Shown: positions 26,182-36,944 of the stretch, piece by piece | How the letters are laid out: every line of letters begins with the position of its first letter | Numbering within the stretch: the first letter of the stretch is position 1 | Assembly: GCA_011109175.1 (NCBI GenBank) | Contig: RDEW01000064.1 | Location: forward strand, 145,270 to 209,269 | From: Dicyema japonicum | Taxonomy: Eukaryota > Dicyemida > Rhombozoa > Dicyemidae | DNA: 64,000 nucleotides | Direction: 5' to 3' | The notes under the pieces: model-generated | What the model saw: only the letters and a program-made list of their open reading frames with translations | The model's database searches: none | Told to the model about the DNA's origin: nothing | Position numbers and translations under genes: made by a program

Positions 26182-26253
26182 ATCCGCGTCCGGGAATCGA
26201 ACCCGAATATCCAAAATAAAAATCTGAAATCTTAACCACTAGACCAACGCAAA
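26182..26253 (-). tRNA. tRNA-Lys(UUU)-like
   Basis: The minus strand folds into a full cloverleaf of 72 nt. The acceptor TTTGCGT pairs with ACGCGGA (two G-U pairs). The D arm is GTCT-AGTGGTTA-AGAT, the anticodon arm TCAGA-TTTTTAT-TTTGG (two G-U pairs), the variable loop is 4 nt and the T arm TCGGG-TTCGATT-CCCGG. Loop positions 34-36 read TTT, so the anticodon is UUU (Lys). The D arm with GGTCTAGTGGTTA is of the Glu/Asp kind, so a Glu(UUC) gene with C36 changed to T is an alternative. Internal A and B boxes are intact. A run of six T follows directly, the normal Pol III stop. CCA is not encoded. Confidence 0.8.
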
Positions 26254-26259
26254 TTGTTT

Positions 26260-27240
26260 TTAGTGACGTCAACTATTCAACTGTCAACTATAATTTTTCA
26301 TTTATATTTCCTCGGACATTGTATTTTGAGAGGTGACGTCGATGAAACTTGTAAGTTTTTTAGCTCCTGTTTACTTTCCTCCAGGTTCACGAGTTGCATA
26401 ACAGAATGGATCAGAAAAACGTTTTATAAATTTTAGTCCTATTCTGAGAGAGATGTGCCTTCTTCGTATCCAAATATTCCAAAATTTCTTAAAGATAGTG
26501 CCCAGTAACTTCCTTCTTCTGATATCCTCCGGGTATTCCAAAATGAGAAACGGGAATTAAAAGTTAAATTATTATTTCTCGAACGTTCTTAATAATATAA
26601 TTGTCAATATATCAAAATATGTCAGGGTACATAATACGTCACGAGCCTAGAGTGTTACCAAGCCTAGGTGGTTACACTTCGGTTATTTTTCGATAAAGAT
26701 TGAAAATTAATTTATTGTTTGAGATAAATATATGAAATTAAAATTTTTTATTTAATAAAAACAGCATAGGAAATTAGTGTAATTATAGATTTATAATAAT
26801 TATAATGTATAAATGGCCCTTGTGTTCGTAAATAACATAGAGTATTATTATTCTATTTCGTAGAATCCTGATATCCACGTATGTGAAAGAAACAATCAAC
26901 TGAGGATTATACAGTAACCGCCCCGCTTGCATGACTATTCCCAATCTGGATAGCTAGTGAGACTCGCTCAAAATCCAACAGCGTTCACGTAGATATCTTG
27001 TTCGTGTAGAAATCCGATTCCCTAGACGACCCAGGAATTTCAGCGTCGAATATGGACTGATGTATTTGCATATTGAGTTAACGATAATTAGGTTTTTATG
27101 ATCGATTTTGTTTTCTCAGATAAATTAAATATTTTTATTTTTTACAAAAACACAGAGTTCTAATTGTTGATCCTCCCAGACATAATTGACGTGGTCGGTT
27201 CAAATGGTAGTAATTGATATGAACTGGAATAGTCACTGAG
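26260..27240. other. No recognised gene
   Basis: AT-rich. A palindrome-like 'gagcctagagtgttaccaagcctaggtggttac' stretch lies at 26643-26676, but no gene or element could be assigned. Confidence 0.3.
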
Positions 27241-27440
27241 TTTCATAATTCGATTCTTACAACACTATTTACCTGGTAGTAGGATTCATTTCTGTCTATT
27301 GACTCCTTCAGAGTTCTCACGACAACACATCTTTCAGGAGACGTCCATTTTCCAAAAAGGATCTCTAATCCCAACACTACAAGAAAGGTTGATACAATGG
27401 GGGATGTGATAGACCTGGTGCCTTGAAAGGAAGCACTCAT
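27140..27440 (-). CDS. Possible small membrane protein, unidentified
   Basis: A minus-strand frame opens with ATG at 27440 and shows a hydrophobic segment of about 20 residues near residue 12 (ITSPIVSTFLVVLGLEILFG), then a charged stretch. A GT...AG segment of 37 nt (GTAAAT...CTCAG) after residue 56 would join it to another open piece ending near 27140. I cannot assign a family. It could also be chance. Confidence 0.3.
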
Positions 27441-27560
27441 ACCGTGGAAACTAGATTTACCTAATAAGCAATATGTAGACTATTTTTTTTTTATTTTTAA
27501 TTATTTATAATATGAATCCAGACTGTTGTTACCAAAAACGACATGTGTTGTATTTTTTAT

Positions 27561-27800
27561 ATATATTTGTGGAAAGGACAAGAAGACTAATGTTCAGTCT
27601 TGTCCTTCTCTCAGTTTTATCAGTCTCGACTATTCTCGCAGAGAAATGTTGTGTTTGAGATGAATTTGGACTGTTTTAACGAAAAGTGCTACGCTTTCAT
27701 AAAACAGTGCCAAAACTATAAAAACGGTAAAAAAATTTGTAGGAAAATGGGGGGAGATTTGGCCAACGTCAACAGCAAGGAGACTCAAAAGTACATTTTT
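27561..27800 (+). repeat. Unmerged duplicate of the lectin gene 5' part
   Basis: These 240 bases are repeated at 27802-28041 behind a single n at 27801. The two differ at one base: this copy has TTTGG where the other has the TTTAG acceptor of the first intron. It is best read as two overlapping contig ends joined without merging, or two alleles. Confidence 0.8.
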
Positions 27801-27830
27801 NATATATTTGTGGAAAGGACAAGAAGACTA

Positions 27831-28350
27831 ATGTTCAGTCTTGTCCTTCTCTCAGTTTTATCAGTCTCGACTATTCTCGCAGAGAAATGTTGTGTTTGAG
27901 ATGAATTTAGACTGTTTTAACGAAAAGTGCTACGCTTTCATAAAACAGTGCCAAAACTATAAAAACGGTAAAAAAATTTGTAGGAAAATGGGGGGAGATT
28001 TGGCCAACGTCAACAGCAAGGAGACTCAAAAGTACATTTTTGGTGAGCTGAGTGATTTTTATTGTGTAGAGACAATTTTGAAGAAGTATAAGAAGTCATT
28101 TTACATTGGGGTTAACGATATCGCTGAGGAAGGGAAATTCGTTGTTTCTTTGGGAGACGATCTAGTAAATCGATAGATAACATAGAAATCCTCCAATTGG
28201 ATAAAAAGAGAGCCAAACAATTATGGGAATGAAGACTGTACCGTCATTACTAATCATTGTGGACGCTGGAATGATATAAGTTGCGGCAGAAAACGACCCA
28301 TTCTCAGTGAAATTAATGATATTCTTCTTGGCGGTACAATTTGGCATTAA
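27831..28350 (+). CDS. Secreted C-type lectin-domain protein
   Basis: Three exons: 27831-27888, 27911-28164 and 28186-28350, giving 158 residues. The introns are 22 nt (27889-27910, GTTGTG...TTAG) and 21 nt (28165-28185, GTAAAT...ATAG, with in-frame stops). Residues 1-17 are a classical signal peptide (MFSLVLLSVLSVSTILA). The rest is one C-type lectin domain: FNEKCYAF, MGGDLANVNS, FYIGVND, then W-x3-REPNNYGNEDC and GRWNDISC. EPN plus WND are the calcium and sugar-binding motifs of the mannose-type, so the protein should bind mannose-like sugars outside the cell. Cysteines at the usual places support the fold. The start is the only ATG before the signal peptide. Confidence 0.85.
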
Positions 28351-28354
28351 ATAG

Positions 28355-28675
28355 AATCAAACCACCGTAGTTGTTAAAATAGAGTCGGCAATTACTAATT
28401 CTCTAATACATTGATTTCCGTCGTCTCTAACATTTCTCATATTATATTACAAGTCCCAACATTTATTCCTTAGTTTTCAATGTAGCGTAGTAGTTGTATG
28501 GAAAGATAAGTTAGGGCAGTTCATGAGGGAATTGAAGACAAGGAGTCTTGTCTTGGTGGCTTGGACTCTCCGTTAGTATCCCATTCCAACCGCTACTATA
28601 TCTCCGTCATTGAAATACACGCAGGCATATTCTTTTTTTTTCAAAAAAATTATGTTCCCTTTGACGGCCAATTCG
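28355..28675. other. Non-coding, no recognised feature
   Basis: I see nothing that can be assigned between the lectin gene and the LINE end. Confidence 0.35.
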
Positions 28676-28679
28676 TTTT

Positions 28680-29100
28680 TTTTATTATTTATTTATTATT
28701 AACCCCGGATACACCGAGAAAGAAGTTAAAGTAAACAACTAATTGAGTGTATCCAGTTTCCACTTCTACGGAGTCCATCCGGAATCAACATAAAGAGTAA
28801 AAGACGTCCATAGTATTTATTTATTATTAACCCCGGATACACCGAGAAATAAGTTTAAGTAAATAACTAATTAAGTGTATCCAGTTTCCACTTTTACAGA
28901 GTCTATCTGGAATCAACATAAAGGGTAAAAGACGTCCATAGTTGTAGTTGTGGAAACCACTCCAGTGGAGTAGGGGAGAGCAGATGATCCTTTTTCGTGC
29001 CGGCCTAGTACTGGGCTCCACCCAGACAGGTGGATCACATGATGCCACTCTAATAAGAAGAGAGAAAAGGAACATACGAACAAACAGAAACTTCAACCAA
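28680..29100 (-). mobile_element. LINE 3' end with diverged 128-bp tandem duplication
   Basis: On the minus strand the sequence runs through 'ctcggtgtatccggggtta' into a TAA-rich tail at 28680-28710, the same kind of 3' end seen at about 51930-51960 and 15950-16000. The segment is doubled with a period of 128 bp (AACCCCGG at 28701 and 28829). Unlike most doublets here, the two units differ at several positions, so this one is old enough to have diverged and cannot be an assembly echo. Confidence 0.55.
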
Positions 29101-29144
29101 TTAGCATAGCTCGATATGAGAAAATTTATTTACAGGGTTTTCCG

Positions 29145-29335
29145 ATTTATTTAATAACTTTGTCATAAAATTTAATAACTTTGTCAAAAAATTTAATAAC
29201 TTTGTCATAAAATTTAATAATTTTGTCAAAATATTTAATAACTTTGTCAAAATGTTTAATAATTTGTCAAAATATTTAATAACTTTGTCAAAATGTTTAA
29301 TAACTTTGTCAAAATACTTAATAACTTTGTAAAGG
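29145..29335 (+). repeat. Left subterminal array, unit TTTAATAACTTTGTCAAAA
   Basis: About ten tandem units of 17-19 bp with small changes (T/A after GTCA, one unit short by two bases). It is mirrored in inverse orientation at the right end. Such arrays in DNA transposons usually serve as transposase binding sites. Confidence 0.9.
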
Positions 29336-30029
29336 GTCAAATTAAAAGAAACCAATTTTATAATTAATTGAAAAAAACAACTATAAATTAAAATTCTTCA
29401 TTAGCCAATGCTTTAACTAAATTGATCCGCATATGGCTGTACAAATTATTGCACACATCTGATGAAATTTCTCCGATGTTTTGGATTGCGTTTATTAATT
29501 CATCGAGTTCCTACAATTTTTCTTTTTCTATTGGATTAAGTTGAAAAAAAACTCTTCAATTGGATTAAGTTGAGGAGTATAAGGAGGCAAAAAATACAAT
29601 TCATACCCTGTATACGTTAAAAATCAATTGGATACCAGTTCCGAATACAATGTAAAAGGCCGTCCACAGAAATAGCAGCACAAATAGAGAAATTTTTCTC
29701 TCTTATGTTTCTAGTACATTTTTTCGAAGTAACTCCTTTTATAGATCTTCCAAATTTGGATCTCATCAAACAATTGACTCCCATTTCGTCTATAAAAATA
29801 AGCCGTTGATTATCAACTTCAATTATTTTTCTGGCAGATTTTTATCTTTCTTCCATATTTATTGTAGAATTTCTCGCCATAGGTACAAATTGATTTTTTT
29901 AAACTATATCCAAATGTCTCTAGCGTCCTATTTATTGTCGATTGAGAGACATTTTTTATTTTCACATCAAATAAAGAATTTTGTAAATTCTTCAGCGTAA
30001 ATGAAGCATCTTCTTCAATTTTTATTAGC

Positions 30030-30222
30030 ATCTTCTTAAAGTTATTAAGTATTTTGACAAAGTTATTAAACATTTTGACAAAGTTATTAAATATTTTGAC
30101 AAATTATTAAACATTTTGACAAAGTTATTAAACTTTATGACAAAGTTATTAAACTTTATGACAAAGTTATTAGATATTTTGACAAAGTTATTAAATTTTA
30201 TGACAAAGTTATTAAATAAATC
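30030..30222 (-). repeat. Right subterminal array, inverse of the left one
   Basis: About ten units reading TTTTGACAAAGTTATTAAA on the plus strand, the inverse of the left array. Unit variants do not match one-to-one with the left side except in the outermost two or three. Confidence 0.9.
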
Positions 30223-30239
30223 GGAAAACCCTGTATTTT

Positions 30240-31055
30240 ATTTGAACTTTGAAATTTGATTTTAAAATTAAATATAAATAAATTTAAATCGAACATTTCG
30301 TTAGGTTAAGAAATATCAAATATAAATAGTTAACATTATTTTGATGGTAGGTTATCCTCATAACAATGGATGTACAATCCACGTGTTTGTTCGCGAAACA
30401 GTATATTGTATCCTTCAAAAATGTCGATCATATCATTCCAAATAACTTTTTCTTTAAATTCTGATTTATTTCAATGATAACAGAGATTGAAAATAAGTAA
30501 AAATCGTGAACCATAAACAAGTTACAAATAAGCTTTTGCGGTAAAGTGTTAGGGTATCTAGATTTTAGAGTTGCTAGAATGTTGCTTCCATAAAATAAAG
30601 TCAGCAGACGAATCTTCACACAACGAATTGAGAACAACGTTTTATAATACAGATTAGTAAAGATCACGTATTCAATAAATTCTTTAACGGAAAAGGATAT
30701 CCAGGTCGACGAAAATCTCTTCCAGAAAGTTGTTAGTTTTGTGGAAGATACAGAAATCAAATACATTTGATTGTGGGAAACATTTTGGCTTTTCCAGTCT
30801 CAGTGGGATTAACCAATTAATCGATATCCCACAGGATCGACGACCAATTAAAAGGAGTGTGCTTTATTTGGCTAACAGATGAGATGCAATCATCCGAAAC
30901 CAAGATGAAACAGAAAGACCACTATAAAATCATATGTGAAGATATATTTGAATTAAAGGAGGAGGAGAAAGAATTGACGCTTCCCCAATTGGGAACATTG
31001 CACGCATCTTTATGATGATGCGGTCCGCATCGGTATCTCTATCCGTTTGGGGTAA
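30240..31055. other. No recognised gene
   Basis: A minus-strand frame at 30428-30766 has no known motif. Otherwise AT-rich. Confidence 0.3.
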
Positions 31056-31099
31056 TCGACACTAACGCGCCTGTCTGATCGCATCACCCCCGTCATGCA

Positions 31100-31430
31100 G
31101 AAGAATTTTTAGGAGATTCCCGCAGCATAGTACCTTGAATGATGCTGTGAAACACACACTGGAATCTGTCGGAGACCCTTCCATATTGGTACCCATTGAC
31201 CTTGACAAAGGAGGCGGAAAGCGAATATATAGAGGAACAATCTTTCCGTTCGAAAAGGGGAAACCGTTAGTTTTAGAACCCACATGTTTTGACTCTTTGT
31301 CCCCCAACATCACCGGGAGTGCGACAAAAGCAGAAATCGGAGAGAGCAGAAGAAAATAAGTACAGATGACCCCTCGACCGATAAAACTCCCGCGCAATTG
31401 CTGTAGAGACAACCGGAGCGATAAGCAATA
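31100..31430 (+). mobile_element. LINE C-terminal PD-(D/E)xK-like domain, degraded
   Basis: Reads ILVPIDLDKGGGKRIYRGTI ... FEKGKPLVLEPTCFDSL. The family form is LEP(V/I)xLD(R/K)GxGKRPDG...GK(S/P)LVWDxT, in which PD...D are the presumed nuclease residues. Here PD is replaced (RIYRG) and WD by LE, so no activity is expected. The inverse copy lies at 58520-58830. Confidence 0.55.
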
Positions 31431-32339
31431 AGTCCCTAGTCTTCCACAAAAAAACTCGGATGTATTGTTTCGCTTTGAAACCATGATGACTACGAAACAC
31501 GGTCTTTTTAGCGGTCTTCCGTCTGAAGGGCTTTGATCTGCCTTCATACGCCAAATCTGTTTAGTAATGACTGGTCTACGAGAGATTCCAGAGAGAAGTC
31601 CAGACGCATCAAGGATCAATGATATTTCATCTAACGTTAAACCTCACAAAATCTGTATTAATAAAAATTCATTCATTCAAAAAAGATAATAAATTAAGTA
31701 AAAGACAGCTTAGTGTTCGGGTCCCAGCATTCCACCATCTCTAAGCTTCTGTTTTCAGCATTGACTTTCCCATCTTTGACTTTTCGGTTGCACGAGAAAG
31801 TCGAGAAAATCTGAAGACAACGTGGACGAATATTTGGTAGTTATTACAATCCTTGCATTCTTCCACAAAAAAGCCCCCAAAATATGTAAGGCATGAATCA
31901 TCTCGTCTGAGTTTGTTTTCCTTCAAGTAAAACCAACTCTGATTTAATTCAGAAATAAACCTGGGCATCCCCCATTTCGTCGCAAATCCAAAAAGGAAAT
32001 ATTCAAATTGGATTCGTTAGCTGGTGGTTGATACTTAACTCAGTGTCGACGCTTCTTATTTATAAGATTTATTGGATTGATATTAAACTGTTCCGACCTC
32101 CTAACCCTCTTTGGGTTAAACTAGGATGGAAGTGCGTTATCCAGGTATCACTTTAAAGACTTGCAATTCAGCCTTTTCCTGAAGCCGATCCTATCGGGGA
32201 TATTTCCGTAATCCAAGGTCAACTGAATGAGTGAATTGACTATCTGTCGGAATGGATAAATATTAGAAACTTCCCTGGATCGACACTGAGTTCTTATATC
32301 CAACCAAAGTTAAGAAATCGAATTGACAAAAACTACGTC

Positions 32340-32830
32340 AAGAGAATTCCTATATAATGTGGGTACTTCTCAAGGGTACTCCCTCTCACCTTTGCTATCT
32401 GTCCTATACAGGAAACGGCGATAAGTGATCTTCCAAGATTTTATGAGGGTAGCATAGAAGCATCCACTTATGCTGACGACGTTGACTTCACATCGAAAGA
32501 TAGATCAGCCCTATTAATAAATAGCTCCAAATGAATTCAAAAAATGGTATCTAACATGAATGTTCACAAAACGAACAAAATATTTTTNTAATGTGGGTAC
32601 TTCTCAAGGGGACTCCCTCTCACCTTTGCTATCTGTCTTATACAGGAAACGGCGATAAGTGATCTACAAGATTTTATGAGGGTAGCATAGAAGCATCCAC
32701 TTATGCTGACGACGTTGACTTCACATCGAAAGATAGATCAGCCCTATTAATAAATAGCTCCAAATGAATTCAAAAAATGGTATCTAACATGAATGTTCAC
32801 AAAACGAACAAAATATTTTTATGTATATTT
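32340..32830 (+). mobile_element. LINE reverse-transcriptase fragment, doubled
   Basis: Frames read VGTSQGDSLSPLLSVL and, about 90 bases on, TYADDVDFTSKDRSAL, RT domains 4 and 5. 32355-32587 is repeated from 32589 after a lone n (32588) with only a few changes, again an unmerged join. Confidence 0.65.
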
Positions 32831-34540
32831 TAGAATATATAATATTTTGTCACATGGGCAACATAAGCATCTGGGCAACCTGTTTTTTTTACGTGTTTCC
32901 ATTGTAACTAGAATATACTACATAACATGATTTTCTTGTAACTCTTATCAGAGCAACATTTAAATAATTCATTAATTTTAAATAAAAATTACTACAAATT
33001 GTATTTAGTTGTATTAGTTCATAACAGATTTGAAACGAAACAAAACATGTTTCAGAAAGAATGGAATCCTAATAGTCCATAAAGCTAGGAAAGCCACAAT
33101 TACAGGATTCTTTTTTTTTGATACAAGATGAACCCTGCCCAAGTAGGTCTTAGACCTATAACAAAACATGTTTCAGAAAGAATGGAATCCTAATAGTCCA
33201 TAAAGCTAGGAAAGCCACAATTACAGGATTCTTTTTTTTTGATACAAGATGAACCCTGCCCAAGTAGGTCTTAGACCTATCAAGGAGAATCAACTGCAAT
33301 ACTATATCGAAGTCACTCTATACCAAAATTGTCAAACAGTGTGCCAACTTCTAGTGTGCCGCCTGCCAAATACAAATTGAATAAATTTATATGCATTTTT
33401 TGACATAATTAATTTAAAAAGAAAAACAAATTAAAACAATTACTATAATTAAAATAATCATTTTTTAATAAAAAAAAATTTTATTATCAAATGAATAAAA
33501 ATTAAATTAAGGCATCTGAATGGCCATTCTATTTCCCCTAACAATAGCCAACGAGATACGTTCTCGACGATTTTTAATTATACATTAACTTCCTAAGTGG
33601 ACGACGGGGACGTGTTTTCCTGGGAGGTCTGAAATCAATCTCACGGCTCCTCCCAAACTGAGTTCCTCAAGGATCGCCAGGTTGGCAAAAATGAAAAGCT
33701 CTGCTCTATACATTATAATTGTTACGAGGACGAAAATATTGATGTTGCTGTATCCGCAGAGTGGTTGGCCATTGGAAACAATAGTCCGAGATCTGAGGAA
33801 TATTATTTTTCAAGACAGGAATCTGTTATTTGCAAATTCGATACATCATATGCCTGCTGGAACAGGATGCTGAACAGTAACAACATCAGAAGGCACAAAG
33901 AAAAGGTTAGGCTATTACATTTACACTTTAGCAGAATGTACGGCATCAAAATTCAAAGAAACTGAAGACTCTGGTATAAATACTATTTATTGGCTGGAGA
34001 ACTCAAACTACTGTAAGGTGCTCTTATCAAAGTCATCCATATTGTTTTAACGTGGGACGGTGGCATTTCGAAGTATTATAAATATTACGTATATTCAATC
34101 CGTCGTCCTCAAAAGACGTTAGAGAGTATGCTTGGTTGAGCATAAATAAGAAGTATCCACTATCGAGAACTTTGTCGCAGCAACCAATCACTTGGTGGAA
34201 CTAAATACTCAGTTGAGAACGGTGGCGAAAAGGAAACGGAAAATTATCAAGTATCAGCTCCTCCAAGATGAGACAGGTCCAGGTGGAAGAAGCGAGTAAT
34301 AATGATAATTTAATAGGCTCTTGCAATTTTATGACATTTTCGATAGGAATATCGTTATAAGTGAATACATGACTCATAGTGACACGTGATCGTAAATATA
34401 TTTTGTTTTTTTCAGTTTATACATTTTTTTAGTTTTTAATTCACGGAAATGACCGACATCAACCCAGGCGACGATTGAGAAATTACGGGAGAACATTTCG
34501 ATTGCTCGTCTCAAAATATCGTGCTTGGAATTCAATCTAG

Positions 34541-34828
34541 CTTACGTATCTGAAGATTTTCTCATCGTTTGAGAAAAATACAAGATGGTTTTCAATAAAG
34601 GCAAATTTTCTCATAAACATAAAATACACATTAGGCTTACGAAACCCACATCGTCTCTTAAAACCTCCTATATTATAGTATCCACTGACTAATAAGATGT
34701 CTTTGTTGTAGGCTCTGTCATTTGTCTAAATATTATAAACTTTTTACATCAATTTTCAACAACAATATACAAATAAGGATCAAAAAACTCAAAAACATTA
34801 TTTTTTTCTCAGACGTCGAATAAACATG
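34541..34828 (-). pseudogene. Truncated HtrL-like gene stub
   Basis: Inverse relative of the first part of the gene at 54671-55568. It has an ATG-started but broken first exon (from 34828), a 22-nt intron with the same sequence as at 54752-54773, then NKDILLVSGYYNIGGF ... FAFIENHLVFFSNDEKI and a stop near 34541. The rest of the gene is absent. Confidence 0.7.
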
Positions 34829-35059
34829 ATAATTTTATTCTATCAGCGATAAATGTGACATATTTATTAAAATAACTGTACCGTCCCTACGTGGAACTCA
34901 GCCATACTTGGCACTTCACAAGATCCAATCAAAATAAAAATTAGTTTTCTGGATAATTCAGAATTTTTTGAGTTGAATGGTGTAATTTTTAGTTAAAATC
35001 ATTAATATTTAAAAACATAAAGTACAAAAAAATCAGTCAATAAGAATAGAGTGTCATTT

Positions 35060-36940
35060 TAATGGAAAAACATGCAACGTGCGTTCGATTCGGTGGCGTT
35101 AAAACTCTCTCGAGTTGTCAAAAATGTTGAAAGGAAAAATGGAGAATGGTCACTTGCGTTACCTGATGGTATGAATGTAACTCTTGCAATATCCGAGAGC
35201 GTTGTGGCAGATGACCCAAAAGAATGGGCGAGGCATGTAGTCCTGCAGGTACGTAGCAGGCTATCTCGAATGCCCTGGAATGGTTGGCATATGCTCGAAC
35301 AGCCGAGGAGCTCTACTCCATGGGGGTCTGCAGGTACGTAGCAGGCTATCTCGAATGCCCTGGAATGGTTGGCATATGCTCGAACAGCCGAGGAGCTCTA
35401 CTCCATGGGGGTCTATTCCAGGAAATTCTTTGAGAGTATAGGAATAGATTTGAATTATTCAAAGTTGCGACTAACACGCAAGTATGTAGCGAGTTAGTAA
35501 GAGTCCTAGAGGAACACGAAGGATATAAGTATCTGGGTGTTACCGAATCTCCAAAGTCCCTTATAATGTCTGAGACAAAGCGATAAATTACTAAAGGCAT
35601 CCGTAAAAGAGCAGCGTTATTGTGTAAGACGTCTCTACATGCAAGGAATTTGTACGTAGCATTAAATGAGTATTATGTCTTGCTGCTAAACTACTACATA
35701 GGTGTTGTGGAGTTGAACTTAAAGAGTATGATGAGATGGATGTTATGATTCGGGGAGTACTCAGAGAAAACCATGTCCATGTGCTGGCAGACAATAAGGA
35801 GAGACTATATTTACTCAGTGATAAATTCGGCCGTGGACTGTGTGGAGTAGTCCAACTAAGTGAGCGTATCTTAATCCGTATGCACGACACCCTGATAGCT
35901 GGGTCAAGTGTGTCTGCTAGGAAGCACGCCATAATAACGACCGAGAAAACACGGGCAATCCACCTAGGCACTATCAGACCTTTTTTGTCTGCTAAGTATG
36001 GTATTGATAATGGTGGGCTAGTAAATGTGAAGGCGTTGATCGAATTACAATATAATAATTTGATGAAAATGATCAACTTAAAAAACCTTCATAAGGTACT
36101 CTTCAGAGCATTGGACAATCCACATGTCGACTTTAAGTCGTCGACAATATGGCTAAAATACGGTGACAGCTCACCTCGATCGAAGGCGCTGTACACGTAT
36201 ATGCAAGACCGCAATATTTTTTGGGGTCGATCAACAAATACATGCCCCCACCGTAAGTCAAGGCACATGTCGGTTGATCATTTAGCCACTCGATGTGGAT
36301 CCATGCTCTGCCACGACTATGTGTGAATGCACAACGAGGTAATAAGGATTCTTCATCTTCTACTATGCAATAAGTATGGTATTCGCCAAACCAGAAAGTT
36401 GCGGATTCATAAGGTGCAATCTGTTGTAGAGAACACCAGGGTCCAAATTAAGGTAGACAGTGTTATCCGTACCTCGGTGCTACTCAAGCACAATAAACCG
36501 GACATTTTTGTACACGATAAGGTGTCTGGCCAAGTCCTTATCATAGAAGATTGCATCACGTCTCAAGACCGTTTGCAGACTGTGAAGTTGGAGAAAAAAG
36601 GAAGTATGACTTTCTTGCAAACGAGATGGGGCAGATGCTTGGTTGCAAGGTCCTCGTTATTCCTATAGTAATGACGTGGGAAGGAATTGAAACAAAGTAC
36701 CACAAGGGTTATCTGAAGCAGTTGGGGGTAGATAGGAAGCTCCAGGCCTATCAACAGTCCACTGTGTTAAAGCGGATTCTAGAGAGCCTGACAGTGGAGT
36801 ATAGGAGGCAGAGCCCTGAGATGCCATATGGGAAGAGGGTTCAATTGGACAAGGCGCTCTCGGAGATGTTTCAGCAACCAGAATCGAACCTGCCTGAGGA
36901 GGCTGGTGCACAGGCAGGCGAGGAAGGTTGTTGATTATTA
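35060..36940 (+). mobile_element. R2/R4-like LINE, 3' half with restriction-like endonuclease
   Basis: 35072-35341 covers RT sequence (MQRAFDSVALKLSRVV), interrupted by an 85-bp tandem duplication (units from 35243 and 35328). Then, across shifts, come IGIDLNYSK and EGYKYLGVTE (thumb). 35736-36326 is a clean 196-codon frame with RLYLLSDKFGRGL and, near its end, the zinc-knuckle-like C-x8-H-x5-H-x4-C run (C at 36242 on). 36327-36668 and 36551-36934 overlap in two frames and hold KPDIFVHDKVSGQVLIIED, the PD...(D/E) core of a restriction-like endonuclease, then YDFLANEMGQMLGCKVLVIP and VMTWEGIETKYHKGYL. This order (RT, knuckle, PD-(D/E)xK) is that of R2/R4/Dong elements, which cut fixed target sites. 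The poly-TAA-like tail follows at 36935. Confidence 0.8.
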
Positions 36941-36944
36941 AATA

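Larger units (their letters stand above)
29133..30233 (-). mobile_element. Tc1/mariner-type transposon with repeat-array termini
   Basis: An element of 1101 bp flanked by TA on both sides (29131-29132 and 30234-30235), the target duplication of the Tc1/mariner group. The ends are perfect inverted CAGGGTTTTCCGATTTATTT sequences. Behind each end lies an array of about ten units. Between them the minus strand holds a broken transposase: an HTH-like part with STINRTLETFGYSLKKS (about 29960-29905) and the first catalytic block LIFIDEMGVNCLMRSKFGRS (about 29810-29750), where D is the first acid of the DDE triad. Later blocks are full of stops. The copy is inactive but its ends are very well kept. 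Confidence 0.85.
31060..34750. repeat. Arm A of a collinear inverted duplication
   Basis: The arm matches 54740-59030 in inverse orientation, segment by segment: 31500-31670 with 57890-58070, 31740-32260 with 57300-57850, 32290-32590 with 56330-56640, 33750-34310 with 55780-56290, and 34541-34745 with 54750-54950. Order and orientation are kept throughout. The arm contains LINE pieces and the stub of an HtrL-like gene. Confidence 0.75.

Noticed and set aside
29101-30235. CRISPR-like direct repeats
   Set aside because: The 17-19 bp units follow one another without unique spacers and are mirrored at both ends of a TA-flanked transposon. They are terminal arrays.
31062-31619. 185-codon minus-strand frame
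   Set aside because: Antisense of the LINE C-terminal domain. No family likeness of its own.
35591-36076. 161-codon minus-strand frame
   Set aside because: It is the shadow of the plus-strand LINE frame 35736-36326, whose motifs are clear.
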